A stretch of DNA of 64,000 nt. Source: Allobosea sp035944375 (GTDB lineage Bacteria > Pseudomonadota > Alphaproteobacteria > Rhizobiales > Beijerinckiaceae). Location: the NCBI RefSeq assembly GCF_035944375.1, contig NZ_DASZBE010000044.1; one strand, written 5' to 3'. The position numbers were made by a program, and so were the translations under genes. The notes beneath the pieces were generated by a model. It was not told the DNA's origin, did no database searches, and saw only the letters and a program-made list of their open reading frames with translations. Positions within the stretch are counted from its first letter, which is position 1, and each line of letters opens with the position of its first letter. Of this stretch, positions 8,356 to 17,142 are shown piece by piece.

Positions 8356-8418
8356 TGCAAGCCGGCCCCGCGCGCAATCACGGTTGGCAGGCCGGGGGCG
8401 AGGCTCTAACCCTATGGC

Positions 8419-10134
8419 ATGCCTGACGATCCCCAAGCTCAGCCGACAGCCGACGTAGCGCGGGCCGAGCTCGCGGCCGAGGGGGTCGCCCCGGATCCGG
8501 GGCGCAATTCGCCCTTCGTGCCGCTGCGCCAGCCGATCTTCCGGGCTGTTTGGTTCGCCAGCCTCGCCTCGAATTTCGGCGGGCTCGTCCAGATGGTCGG
8601 CGCCTCCTGGATGATGACGGCGATCGCCGATTCGCCGGACATGGTCGCCCTCGTGCAGGCCTCGACGACCCTGCCGGTGATGCTGTTCTCACTCGCCGCC
8701 GGCGCGATCTCCGACAATTACGACCGCCGGCGCATCATGCTGACGGCGCAGGGCTTCATGCTGGCGGTCTCGATCCTGCTCGCGGCCTTCGCCTGGTTCG
8801 AGCTGATGACGCCCTGGCTGCTGCTCGGCTTCACCTTCCTGATCGGCTGCGGCACGGCGCTGAACAACCCGGCCTGGCAATCATCGGTCGGGGACATGGT
8901 GCCACGCCGCGACGTGCCGGCCGCGGTGACGCTGAACAGCGTCGCCTTCAACATCGCGCGCAGCGTCGGCCCGGCGATCGGCGGTGCCATCGTCGCGGCG
9001 GCGGGCGCGGTCGCGGCTTTCGTGCTCAACGCCTTCAGCTATGTCGCGCTGATCACGGTGCTGGCGCGCTGGCGGCCCCCCAAGGTTGAGCGCCTGCTGC
9101 CGCGCGAGACGCTGCTGATCGCGATGGGGGCCGGTGTGCGCTATGTCGCGATGTCGCCCAATATCCGCAGCGTCATCCTGCGCTCCTTCGCCTTCGGCTT
9201 CGGCGGCATCGTGGCGCTGGCGCTGCTGCCGCTGATCGCGCGCGATCTGGTCAAGGGCGGCCCGATCGTGTTCGGCGTCCTGCTCGGCGCCTTTGGTGCC
9301 GGCGCCGTGGTCGGCGCCTTCCTCAGTGCGAGGCTGCGCAGGGTCCTGACCACGGAGGCGCTGGTTCGGGCGACCTTCGCCGCCTATGCGACATCCGCCG
9401 CGCTGCTGGGCATCAGCACGACGATGTGGCTGACGATGCCCGCGCTCGCCGTTGCCGGTGCCTGCTGGGTGATGACGCTGTCCACCTTCAACGCGACGGT
9501 CCAGCTCTCGGCACCGCGCTGGGTGGTGGGCCGCGCTCTGGCGATCTACCAGATGGCGGCCTTCGGCGGGATGGCATCGGGCAGTTGGGTCTGGGGCCAG
9601 GCCGTGCTGCATTTCGGCGCGGAGCAGGCGCTCATCATCTCGGCCTTCGCGCTGCTGGCGGGTGCCGCACTCGGCCTGCGCTACCAGCTGCCACCGCTGG
9701 AGGCCCTCAATCTGGACCCGCTCAGCCGCTGGCGCGAGCCGAAGGTCGCCGTCGGCATCGAGCCGCGCAGCGGGCCGGTGATCGTGACGATCGAATGGCT
9801 GATCCGCGAGGAGGACGTGGTCGAGTTCCTCAAGGCGATGGCGGAGCGCCGCCGCATCCGTCGGCGCGACGGAGCGCGGCACTGGACGCTCTTGCGCGAC
9901 CTGACCGACCCGGAACTCTGGGTCGAGCGCTACGACACGCCGACCTGGGTCGAATATGTACGCCAGGCCCAGCGCATCACCCAGGCCGATGCCGAGATCG
10001 CCGACAGGGTGCGGGCCCTGCACAAGGGCCCCAATCCCCCCGTCGTCCACCGCATGATCGAGCGCGAGACGGCGACGCTGCCGCGCGGCCTGCCCCCGCA
10101 ACAGAACCGGGACGCGCAGAGCGGGACGGGCTGA
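8419..10134 (+). CDS. MFS exporter of the TMSE/EntS type with C-terminal cytoplasmic domain
   Basis: A 571-residue major-facilitator protein. About twelve hydrophobic segments fill residues 40-430, with the cytoplasmic loop motif DNYDRRRIML between segments 2 and 3. After the last segment there is a soluble tail of about 140 residues, including VTIEWLIREEDVVEFLKAM and HWTLLRDLTDPELWVERYD, which resembles the extra ferredoxin-like domain of the transmembrane secretion effector family (Pfam MFS_3). Relatives export siderophores or drugs; the cargo here is unknown. Its stop lies six bases from the stop of the convergent uppP gene, leaving no room for a separate terminator. Confidence 0.8.
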   Translation: MPDDPQAQPTADVARAELAAEGVAPDPGRNSPFVPLRQPIFRAVWFASLASNFGGLVQMVGASWMMTAIADSPDMVALVQASTTLPVMLFSLAAGAISDNYDRRRIMLTAQGFMLAVSILLAAFAWFELMTPWLLLGFTFLIGCGTALNNPAWQSSVGDMVPRRDVPAAVTLNSVAFNIARSVGPAIGGAIVAAAGAVAAFVLNAFSYVALITVLARWRPPKVERLLPRETLLIAMGAGVRYVAMSPNIRSVILRSFAFGFGGIVALALLPLIARDLVKGGPIVFGVLLGAFGAGAVVGAFLSARLRRVLTTEALVRATFAAYATSAALLGISTTMWLTMPALAVAGACWVMTLSTFNATVQLSAPRWVVGRALAIYQMAAFGGMASGSWVWGQAVLHFGAEQALIISAFALLAGAALGLRYQLPPLEALNLDPLSRWREPKVAVGIEPRSGPVIVTIEWLIREEDVVEFLKAMAERRRIRRRDGARHWTLLRDLTDPELWVERYDTPTWVEYVRQAQRITQADAEIADRVRALHKGPNPPVVHRMIERETATLPRGLPPQQNRDAQSGTG

Positions 10135-10140
10135 GGCGGC

Positions 10141-10938
10141 TCAGCCGTGGATCCAGAGCCCGGCGAGCCCGAACAGCCCGACGATGATCCGCCACCAGGC
10201 GAAGGGGGCGAAGCCGCGCTTCGAGACGAAGTCGAGGAAGCTGCGCACCACGATCAGGGCAGCGATGAAGGCCGCCACGAAACCGACCGCGATCAGCGTG
10301 ACGTCGTCCACCGTCAGCGTCTTGTAGCTCTTGAGCAGATCGTAGGCGAAGGCGCCCGCCATGGTCGGCATGGCCAGGAAGAAGGAAAACTCCGCCGCGG
10401 CGCGCTTGCTGGCACCCAGCAGCATGGCGCCAACGATGGTCGAGCCCGAGCGGGAGACACCGGGCACCATCGCCAGACACTGGATCAGCCCGATCTTCAG
10501 ATACATCGCCAGCGGGAAGGTGGTGGCGTCCTGGTGCTTCTCCTCCAGCTCCAGATCATCGACCACGAGCAGGATCAGGCCGCCGGCGATCAGCGTGCAG
10601 CAGACGATCACGGGATTGAACAGCACGCTCTTGATGAAGCCGTGCAGCAGCGCGCCGATCAGCGCCGCCGGCAGGAAGGCGACGAGCACGCCCAGCACGA
10701 AACGCCGTGCCGCCGGATCGCTCGGGAAGCGCAGCGCGATGTCGAGCAGGCGGCGGAAATAGACCAGCGTGATCGCCAGAATGGCGCCGAGCTGGACCAG
10801 CACCTCGAAGGACTTTCCGTTCGATTCGAAACCGAGGAAATGGCCGAGCAGGAGCAGATGGCCGGTGGAGGAGACCGGGAGGAACTCGGTCAGCCCCTCG
10901 ACGATCCCGAGGATGAGCGCCTCGAACAGATTTTCCAT
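10141..10938 (-). CDS. uppP: Undecaprenyl-diphosphate phosphatase UppP (BacA)
   Basis: A 265-residue membrane enzyme that recycles undecaprenyl diphosphate to the monophosphate carrier for peptidoglycan and O-antigen. The two family signatures are present: the N-terminal EGLTEFLPVSSTGHLLL and the central PGVSRSGSTIVGAMLLG, which hold the catalytic glutamates, serine and arginine. Several hydrophobic helices alternate with these. Length is normal (E. coli about 273). The start at 10938 (MENLFEA) fits the family. An insertion of charged residues (ELEEKHQDATTFP) follows the long hydrophobic segment in the middle. It also gives mild bacitracin tolerance in relatives. Confidence 0.93.
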   Translation of the reverse strand: MENLFEALILGIVEGLTEFLPVSSTGHLLLLGHFLGFESNGKSFEVLVQLGAILAITLVYFRRLLDIALRFPSDPAARRFVLGVLVAFLPAALIGALLHGFIKSVLFNPVIVCCTLIAGGLILLVVDDLELEEKHQDATTFPLAMYLKIGLIQCLAMVPGVSRSGSTIVGAMLLGASKRAAAEFSFFLAMPTMAGAFAYDLLKSYKTLTVDDVTLIAVGFVAAFIAALIVVRSFLDFVSKRGFAPFAWWRIIVGLFGLAGLWIHG

Positions 10939-11169
10939 GGCGGCTCGTCCTCGTCGGTCCGGGCTGTGCCCGGCAGTCGTCCAGCTCCGCATCGATAGGC
11001 GCAGCTCTTTGCGAATTGGTTACCAAAACCCGAACCTGAACCCTGCAATTCGCCATCATGGCCGTCAGGCGGGTTGTGAGCCACACCGGGCCGCCTTATA
11101 GCGGCGCGCTGCGCCTTTCCCCACGTGTTTTTGTCCTGCGGCCCTGCTTCGGCCCCACCTGCCTGTTTC

Positions 11170-11871
11170 ATGAGTGCCATGGCGACGCTTCATCACTATC
11201 CGCTATGTCCGCATTCGCGCTTCATCCGCCTGGTGCTCGGCGAGTTCGGCCTCGAGGCGACCCTGGTCGAGGAACGCGTCTGGGAGCGGCGGCGCGATTT
11301 CCTGGAAATGAACCCGGCCGGCACGACGCCGGTGTTCCGCGAGGAGACCGGGCTCGCCGTGCCCGGAGCAGGCCCCATCGCCGAATATCTCGACGAGACG
11401 CGGGGGCTGGCGCTGGCCGAGCGCCGGCTTTTGCCGGAAGGCCCGGGCCCACGCGTCGAGGTACGCCGGCTGCTCGACTGGTTCTCGATCAAGTTCAACG
11501 ATGAGATCACCGCGCCGCTCGTGCTGGAAAAGGTGATGAAGCGCTTCATGGGCCGCGAGGAGGGCGGCGGCCCGCCGGAGATGAGCGCGATCCGCGCGGC
11601 GCGCGCCAATGTGCGCTATCATCTGCGCTACATCGCCTGGCTCACGGCCAAGCGGAACTGGCTGGCCGGCTCCGAGCTGAGCTATGCCGACCTCGCCGCG
11701 GCGGCGCATCTCTCCTGCGTCGACTATCTCGGCGACGTGCCCTGGGACGAGGATGAAGCGGCGCGCGCATGGTATGCGAGGATCAAGTCGAGGCCGAGCT
11801 TCCGGCCGCTGCTGAGCGACCGGGTGCCGGGGATGGCGCCGAGCGCCCATTACGACGACCTCGACTTCTGA
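11170..11871 (+). CDS. Glutathione S-transferase family protein
   Basis: A 233-residue protein with a thioredoxin-like N-terminal domain (TLHHYPLCPHSRFIRLVLGE, then MNPAGTTPVF as the cis-proline region) and an all-helical C-terminal domain containing GSELSYADLAAAAHLSC, the usual N-capping box. It would conjugate or reduce substrates with glutathione in the cytoplasm, consistent with a gshB gene near the right end of the window. The cysteine in YPLCPHS lies in the active-site region. ATG at 11170 or 11179 could be used. The 3' end overlaps the open frame of queG by up to 103 bases. Confidence 0.8.
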   Translation: MSAMATLHHYPLCPHSRFIRLVLGEFGLEATLVEERVWERRRDFLEMNPAGTTPVFREETGLAVPGAGPIAEYLDETRGLALAERRLLPEGPGPRVEVRRLLDWFSIKFNDEITAPLVLEKVMKRFMGREEGGGPPEMSAIRAARANVRYHLRYIAWLTAKRNWLAGSELSYADLAAAAHLSCVDYLGDVPWDEDEAARAWYARIKSRPSFRPLLSDRVPGMAPSAHYDDLDF

Positions 11872-13007
11872 AGCCGGAGCGCCTCAAGCAGGCGGTCGTC
11901 GCCCGCGCTCTCGCTGAGGGCTTCTCCGTGGCGCGGGTGGCCTCGGCCGACTCGATCCCCGAGGCGCCCGGCCGGCTCGCGGCCTGGCTGGAGCAGGGCC
12001 ACCAGGGCGAGATGGCCTGGATGGAGGAGCGCACCGACCAGCGTGCCGCGCCCCGCCGGCTCTGGAGCGAGGCTCGCTCGGTCCTGATGCTCGGCATGAG
12101 CTATGCGCCCGAGGGCGATCCGCTGGCGGTGCTCGGCCATCCCGATAGGGCCGCGATCTCGCTCTATGCGCGCCGGCGCGACTATCACGAGGTGATCAAG
12201 GGCAAGCTCAAGAGCGTCGCCGGGCTGCTCGCGGCGCAGGGCGGGGCCGACGTCAAGGTCTTCGTCGACACCGCGCCGGTGATGGAGAAGCCGCTGGCGC
12301 AGGCGGCCGGGCTCGGCTGGCAGGGCAAACATACGGTGCTGGTCTCGCGCGAGCACGGCTCCTGGCTGTTTCTCGGGGCGATCTACACCACAGCCGACCT
12401 CCCCGTCGACGCGCCCGAGACCGACCATTGCGGCTCCTGCCGGCGCTGTCTCGACATCTGCCCGACGGATGCGTTCCCAGCCCCATATCAGCTCGATTCG
12501 AGGCGCTGCATCGCCTATCTGACGATCGAGCATCCCGGCCATATCGATCCCGCCCTGCGGCCGGGCATCGGCAACCGCGTCTTCGGATGCGACGACTGCC
12601 TCGCCGTCTGCCCCTGGAACAAGTTCGCGCAGGCGGCCCGCGAAACACGCCTGTCGCTGCGCGACGAGCTCGATGCGCTGCCGCTGGCCGACCTCGCCGG
12701 CCTCGACGACGCGGCGTTTCGTGCGCTCTTCGCCGGCACTCCGGTCAAGCGCACGGGGCGCGACCGCTTCACCCGTAATGTCCTGATCGCGATCGGCAAC
12801 AGCGGCCGACCGGACCTCGCTGCGAGCGCCGTGGCGCTGCTGGCCGACCCCTCGCCGCTGGTGCGGGCAATGGCCGCCTGGGCGCTGATCCGGCTCGATC
12901 CGCCGCAGGCCCGCGGCCTTGCCGGCCAGGCGCTCGCCATGGAAAAGGACGAAGAGGTGCGCCGCGAATGGTTGGCGCTCCCGCCTGCCATGGATGCCAC
13001 CTCATGA
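11769..13007 (+). CDS. queG: Epoxyqueuosine reductase QueG
   Basis: A cobalamin-dependent iron-sulfur enzyme for the last step of queuosine synthesis in tRNA. The two 4Fe-4S motifs are clear: CGSCRRCLDICPTDAF and, later, CDDCLAVCPWNKF. The cobalamin and active-site region includes VDTAPVMEKPLAQAAGLGWQ. A C-terminal HEAT-like repeat part (NVLIAIGNSGRP, LVRAMAAWALIRL) is also typical. Conserved sequence begins only at about 11868 (LKPERLKQAV). The single ATG, GTG or TTG upstream in frame is 11769, which would overlap the GST gene by 103 bases; a CTG at 11868 would overlap its stop by four bases and gives 379 residues, the usual size. The start is therefore unsettled. Confidence 0.9.
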   Translation: MVCEDQVEAELPAAAERPGAGDGAERPLRRPRLLKPERLKQAVVARALAEGFSVARVASADSIPEAPGRLAAWLEQGHQGEMAWMEERTDQRAAPRRLWSEARSVLMLGMSYAPEGDPLAVLGHPDRAAISLYARRRDYHEVIKGKLKSVAGLLAAQGGADVKVFVDTAPVMEKPLAQAAGLGWQGKHTVLVSREHGSWLFLGAIYTTADLPVDAPETDHCGSCRRCLDICPTDAFPAPYQLDSRRCIAYLTIEHPGHIDPALRPGIGNRVFGCDDCLAVCPWNKFAQAARETRLSLRDELDALPLADLAGLDDAAFRALFAGTPVKRTGRDRFTRNVLIAIGNSGRPDLAASAVALLADPSPLVRAMAAWALIRLDPPQARGLAGQALAMEKDEEVRREWLALPPAMDATS

Positions 13008-13867
13008 AGCTCCTGATTCTCGGCGTCGGCTATTCCGCCGGCTTCTTCGCCCGCGAGGCGCTGGCCCGTGGCTGGGAGGTGACCGGCACGGTGCGTACGG
13101 CGGAAAAGGCGGAGCGGCTGAGCCGCGAGGGCCTGCGCATGCTCGTCTTCGACGGCTCGGAGGTCTCCACGCCACTGGCGGCGGCGGTCGCCGAGGCGGA
13201 ATCCGTGCTGGTCTCGGTGCAGCCGGGCGAGGCCGGTGATCCGGCGTTCCAAACTCTCGGCCCGGCGCTGGAAGCGGCGCACGCCTTGCGCTGGATCGGC
13301 TATCTCTCGACCATCGGCGTTTATGGCGACCATGACGGCGCCTGGATCGACGAGGCGACCGCGCCGCGCCCGAGCTTCCGTTCGCGGCTGCGCCTGCAGA
13401 TCGAGCGCGACTGGCTGGCGCTGGGCGAGCGGAGCGGCAAGGCCGTGCAGATCTTCCGGCTCTCGGGCATCTACGGGCCCGGCCGCAATCCGATCGTGAA
13501 GCTGCGGACGGGAACCGCGACGCGGCTGGTCAAGCCGGGACAGGTGTTCAACCGCATCCATGTCGACGACATCGCGGGCATCCTCATGGCCTCGATCGCG
13601 GCGCCGCGTCCCGGCGCGATCTACAACGTCACCGACGACGAACCGGCGCCGCCGCAGGATGTCGTGGTCCATGCCGCGGCGCTGGCGGGGCTGACGCCGC
13701 CGCCGGAGACGCCGTTCGATCCGGCCAAGCTCTCCCCCATGGCGGCGAGCTTCTATGGGGAGAACAAGCGCGTCTCGAACGCGCTGGTGAAACGCGAATT
13801 CGGCTACGCCTTCCGCTACCCGACCTATCGCGAGGCACTGCCGGTTCTGCTGGCCGGTGGGGACTGA
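13004..13867 (+). CDS. NAD(P)-dependent epimerase/dehydratase family protein (YeeZ-like)
   Basis: A 287-residue extended short-chain dehydrogenase. The N-terminal Rossmann segment is LLILGVGYSAGFFAREAL, followed by YLSTIGVYGDHDGAWIDE and FRLSGIYGPGRNPI, the stretches that in the family carry nucleotide-sugar or substrate contacts. The canonical YxxxK is not obvious, as in the YeeZ subgroup. ATG at 13004 overlaps the queG stop in an ATGA arrangement, so the two genes are very likely co-translated. The conserved VFNRIHVDDIAGIL and YNVTDDEP near the C-terminus support the family. Function unknown. Confidence 0.75.
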   Translation: MKLLILGVGYSAGFFAREALARGWEVTGTVRTAEKAERLSREGLRMLVFDGSEVSTPLAAAVAEAESVLVSVQPGEAGDPAFQTLGPALEAAHALRWIGYLSTIGVYGDHDGAWIDEATAPRPSFRSRLRLQIERDWLALGERSGKAVQIFRLSGIYGPGRNPIVKLRTGTATRLVKPGQVFNRIHVDDIAGILMASIAAPRPGAIYNVTDDEPAPPQDVVVHAAALAGLTPPPETPFDPAKLSPMAASFYGENKRVSNALVKREFGYAFRYPTYREALPVLLAGGD

Positions 13868-13882
13868 GCCCCGCCCGCGCTC

Positions 13883-14842
13883 TCACGCGGCGTAGCGCTG
13901 ACCTTCATCGCCGTAATAGGCGACATAGCGCTGGTCGATCGCCTCCACGGGGAGGATGACCAGGACGTCGGTGGTCCCGAACTGGCGGTCGATCACGGCG
14001 CCGGTGCCGAAGCGGGCGCCCAGCCGCAGATAGCCCTTGATCAGCGGTGGCATCTGCTTCAGGGCGAGCTTCGCATCGACCATTGACGCCGGCAAAAGAC
14101 CCATGTCGACCCGCTGGTTGCCATGGGCCGTCGCGCTCCACTCGCCGGCGGAGCGGGCATGGTGGTGCAGGAAGCTCAAGGGCAGGGCCAGGGCCTGCGG
14201 ATCCGTGCCGTCGAAGCTGGCGCAGCCAAACATGGCGTCGATCCGGTGATGGCGGATATAGGCCCAGATGCCGTGCCAGAGCAGCTCGACCGTCTTCTTG
14301 CTTCGATAGGGCTCCAGCACGCAGGACCGGCCGAGTTCGAGGAAACGCTTGCCCGGATGACGCGCGAGCAGCGGGGCGAGATCGAACTCGCCCTGGGTGT
14401 AGAAGCCGCCCAGCCGCTCGGCGGCGCCCTGCCGCATCAGCCGGTAGGTGCCGACGATCTTCGGCTTCACACCGCCGAAGCGGCCGCGCGCGGCATGGTC
14501 GATGACCAGCAGATGGTCGCAAGCCGCGTCGAACCGGTCTGCGTCGCGGCGGAACATGCGGGACACGGCATCGGGCCGCGCCGACATTTCCTGGTAGAAC
14601 ACACGGTAGCGCAGGCGCTGGGCCCGCCAGATCTCGGCCGGGCCGCGGGCCAGCCTGACCTCGAGGGTGCCGCTGCGGCCGAGGCTGCCCGAGAGCGGAG
14701 CTGGATTTGCGGTCTGGCGCCCGAAGCGAAGGATCGTCTCGCTGCCGATCAGGCGAAGCGGAGACAGGCGAGAGAACAGCAGGCCTCCGACAGGCCCATG
14801 ACGAGCCGGCTCAACCTGATGTGCGTGGAGCTCGGGTGCCAT
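13883..14842 (-). CDS. OlsB-like ornithine N-acyltransferase (GNAT/hemolysin-like)
   Basis: A 319-residue acyltransferase. Features match OlsB, which transfers 3-hydroxyacyl chains from acyl-ACP to ornithine: LEVRLARGPAEIWRAQRLRY at the start of the domain, FYQEMSARP, FDAACDHLLVID, VGTYRLMRQ, GFYTQGEFDL and the GNAT-like LELGRSCVLEPYR. The C-terminus ends with GAVIDRQFGTTDVLVILPVE, as expected. The partner acyltransferase OlsA, which often follows, is not next to it; the gene upstream is a histidine kinase. Start 14842 gives a normal length. Ornithine lipids are phosphate-free membrane lipids. Confidence 0.8.
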   Translation of the reverse strand: MAPELHAHQVEPARHGPVGGLLFSRLSPLRLIGSETILRFGRQTANPAPLSGSLGRSGTLEVRLARGPAEIWRAQRLRYRVFYQEMSARPDAVSRMFRRDADRFDAACDHLLVIDHAARGRFGGVKPKIVGTYRLMRQGAAERLGGFYTQGEFDLAPLLARHPGKRFLELGRSCVLEPYRSKKTVELLWHGIWAYIRHHRIDAMFGCASFDGTDPQALALPLSFLHHHARSAGEWSATAHGNQRVDMGLLPASMVDAKLALKQMPPLIKGYLRLGARFGTGAVIDRQFGTTDVLVILPVEAIDQRYVAYYGDEGQRYAA

Positions 14843-14945
14843 CGCTCGCCTTGTCTGCCAGGTCGCAGTTTTCCGCAACATTGCAGAACTGCACCATGGT
14901 TCTGACAATCTCGCGACAGAACTGCGGCACGCCGATGACGAACGG

Positions 14946-17027
14946 TCAGGCCGAGCGATCGATCGGCTGCGGCGCGGCGACGCGATCGAGCCAACGCTGC
15001 AGGGCGGCACGATCGAGCGGCTTAGCCAGGCAATCATCCATGCCGGCGGCCAGCGCGGCCGCCCTGTCCCCCTCCGCAACATTGGCGCTGACGGCGATCA
15101 TGGGCAGGGGCGGCAGATGCGGACGCGCCTGTTCGAGCTCGCGGACGGCGCGGGCCACGGCGAGCCCGTCGAGTTCCGGCATGCGGATATCGAGGAGGAC
15201 GAGATCGAAGGACGGGCCCGTCCCGGCGAAGCCCTCCGCGACCGCGGCCAGCGCGCGGCGCCCGTCACGGGCCCAGATCGCCGCACAGCCGAAACGCTCC
15301 AGCGTTCGGGTCGCCAGCAGGGCGTTGATCTCGTTGTCCTCCGCGACCAGCACGGTCAGGCGCGGGCGCAGGATCGAGGAGGTCCCGCTCCCCTGCATAT
15401 CGACGGGTGCGGCACTCGTCGGACGCGGCGACAGGCGCTGATAGAGCGAGCGGGCCCGGACGGGCTTGACCAGGAAGCCGGTGAATCCGGCTTCACGCGG
15501 AGACCCGAACTGACGCCGCTCCAGCGGCGAGAGCATGATCAGGCTTTCCCGCACTCCGGCCAGACGCGCGGCTTGAGCGAGAGCGACGGCTCCGTCCCGG
15601 CCGATGTCCTGGTCGATCAGGACGGCGCCATAACCGGCATCGGAGCGGAGCAACGCCTGCGCCTGCGCCGCATCAACGGCCTGGGTGGCGCTGCCACCGG
15701 CCGCCGCGATCGATTCCCGCAGGAAGGCTGCGCCGAAGGGAGCGGCCGAGACGATGAGGACGTGTTTCCCGTGCCATTCCGGCAGGGCGGGCGGTGCCGC
15801 GTCCGCCGCCACCGTCAAGGACAGCCTGACGCGGAAGACCGAACCGCCACCGGCCCGGTCCTGGACCCAGACCGAACCGCCCATCAGCCCGACGAGGCGA
15901 CGCACGATGGCGAGGCCCAGACCGGTGCCCTCATGGCTCCGGGCCGAGGAATTGTCCGCCTGCTCGAATTCCTCGAAGATCGCTTCGCGTCGTTCGGCGG
16001 GAACGCCGGGACCGGTATCGGCGACCTCGATGTCGACGAGATCTCCCTCGCGACCGATCCGGATGCCGACGCCGCCGTGATCGGTGAACTTGATCGCATT
16101 GCCGACGAGATTGAGCAGAATCTGGCGCAGGCGATCGCGGTCGCCGACGAAATGGGTCGGCATGTCCGGAGACAGATGGGCCGCCAGTTCGATGCCCTTG
16201 GCCTGGGCGCGCGGCGCCATCAGTTCCGAGACGGTCTCCAGCAGCAGGCCTACGTCGAACCGCTCCTGCGCGAGTTCGAGCTTCCCGGCCTCGACCTTGG
16301 CGAAGTCGAGAATATCGTCGACGAGGCCGAGCAGCGCCTCGCCCGATGTCCGCAGCGCGCGGACATAGGTCGCCTGCTCGGGTTCGAGCCCGGTGTCGCC
16401 GAGCAGATCGGCCATGCCGAGGATGCCGTTGAGCGGCGTCCGGAACTCGTGACTGACGGTCGCGAGGAAACGGGATTTGGCCTCGTTGGCGCTCTCGGCG
16501 CGGGCCCGGGCCTCGACCAGTTCCTGTTCGGCGGCGATGCGGGCGGTGATGTCGCGCCCGACCCGCTGCAGCACGCTCTGACCCAGCGCCACGGGAACGA
16601 TCGTCTCGACCCAGGAGATCCAGCGTTCGCCCTCCGGCGTCGCCACACATTCGTCGAAGACGCGCGCCCCGCCCTCCAGCGCCAGGGCCGGCCGGCTGGC
16701 GATACATCGAGGCTGCGCGACCGAGCCGACGATTTGCGTCTCGTCGAGCCCGAGCAGGGCGGCAAAGGCCGCATTGGCATAGACGATGCGCGCGCCGTCG
16801 CGCCGCACGATCAGGTCGCCCTGCGCCTCGATCAGGCTGCGGTAATGCTCCTCGCTGTCGGCGAGGACCCAGAGCCGGTCGTTCAGCGCCTCGACGTCTC
16901 CCGCCAGTTCGGCCGCCTGACGGACGATCCGGTCGCGCTGACGCAGCAGCATCAGCGTGGCGCCACCCGCAAACAGCGCGAGCGCGATCACTGCGAGAGC
17001 AGCCCAGGTCGTGGCGAGAGATCCCAT
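14946..17027 (-). CDS. Hybrid sensor histidine kinase / response regulator with PAS domain
   Basis: A 693-residue membrane-bound hybrid kinase. Residues 8-28 form one membrane helix, followed by a short coiled region and a PAS domain (about 55-165). The phospho-acceptor histidine is H193 in SHEFRTPLNG. The ATPase domain has the N box LNLVGNAIKF, DTGPGVP and GTGLGLAIVRRLVG. A middle domain (about 430-540) looks like a degenerate receiver (VLIDQDIG, LVKP), and the C-terminal receiver carries D613 in LLDIRMPELDG with a late KP. No partner regulator is adjacent. ATG 17027 is chosen because TAGGGTGGG lies upstream; a TTG at 17078 is possible. Signal unknown. Confidence 0.88.
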   Translation of the reverse strand: MGSLATTWAALAVIALALFAGGATLMLLRQRDRIVRQAAELAGDVEALNDRLWVLADSEEHYRSLIEAQGDLIVRRDGARIVYANAAFAALLGLDETQIVGSVAQPRCIASRPALALEGGARVFDECVATPEGERWISWVETIVPVALGQSVLQRVGRDITARIAAEQELVEARARAESANEAKSRFLATVSHEFRTPLNGILGMADLLGDTGLEPEQATYVRALRTSGEALLGLVDDILDFAKVEAGKLELAQERFDVGLLLETVSELMAPRAQAKGIELAAHLSPDMPTHFVGDRDRLRQILLNLVGNAIKFTDHGGVGIRIGREGDLVDIEVADTGPGVPAERREAIFEEFEQADNSSARSHEGTGLGLAIVRRLVGLMGGSVWVQDRAGGGSVFRVRLSLTVAADAAPPALPEWHGKHVLIVSAAPFGAAFLRESIAAAGGSATQAVDAAQAQALLRSDAGYGAVLIDQDIGRDGAVALAQAARLAGVRESLIMLSPLERRQFGSPREAGFTGFLVKPVRARSLYQRLSPRPTSAAPVDMQGSGTSSILRPRLTVLVAEDNEINALLATRTLERFGCAAIWARDGRRALAAVAEGFAGTGPSFDLVLLDIRMPELDGLAVARAVRELEQARPHLPPLPMIAVSANVAEGDRAAALAAGMDDCLAKPLDRAALQRWLDRVAAPQPIDRSA

Positions 17028-17142
17028 GGCGCCCACCCTAGCGAAGGCGCGTTGAGGAACCGTTGGGAACAACGACAAATCAGACGGATCGCGGCAGGGA
17101 ATTCGTTAACCTTCGCAGGAGCCTGCGCGGTCCCGCGCTGCT

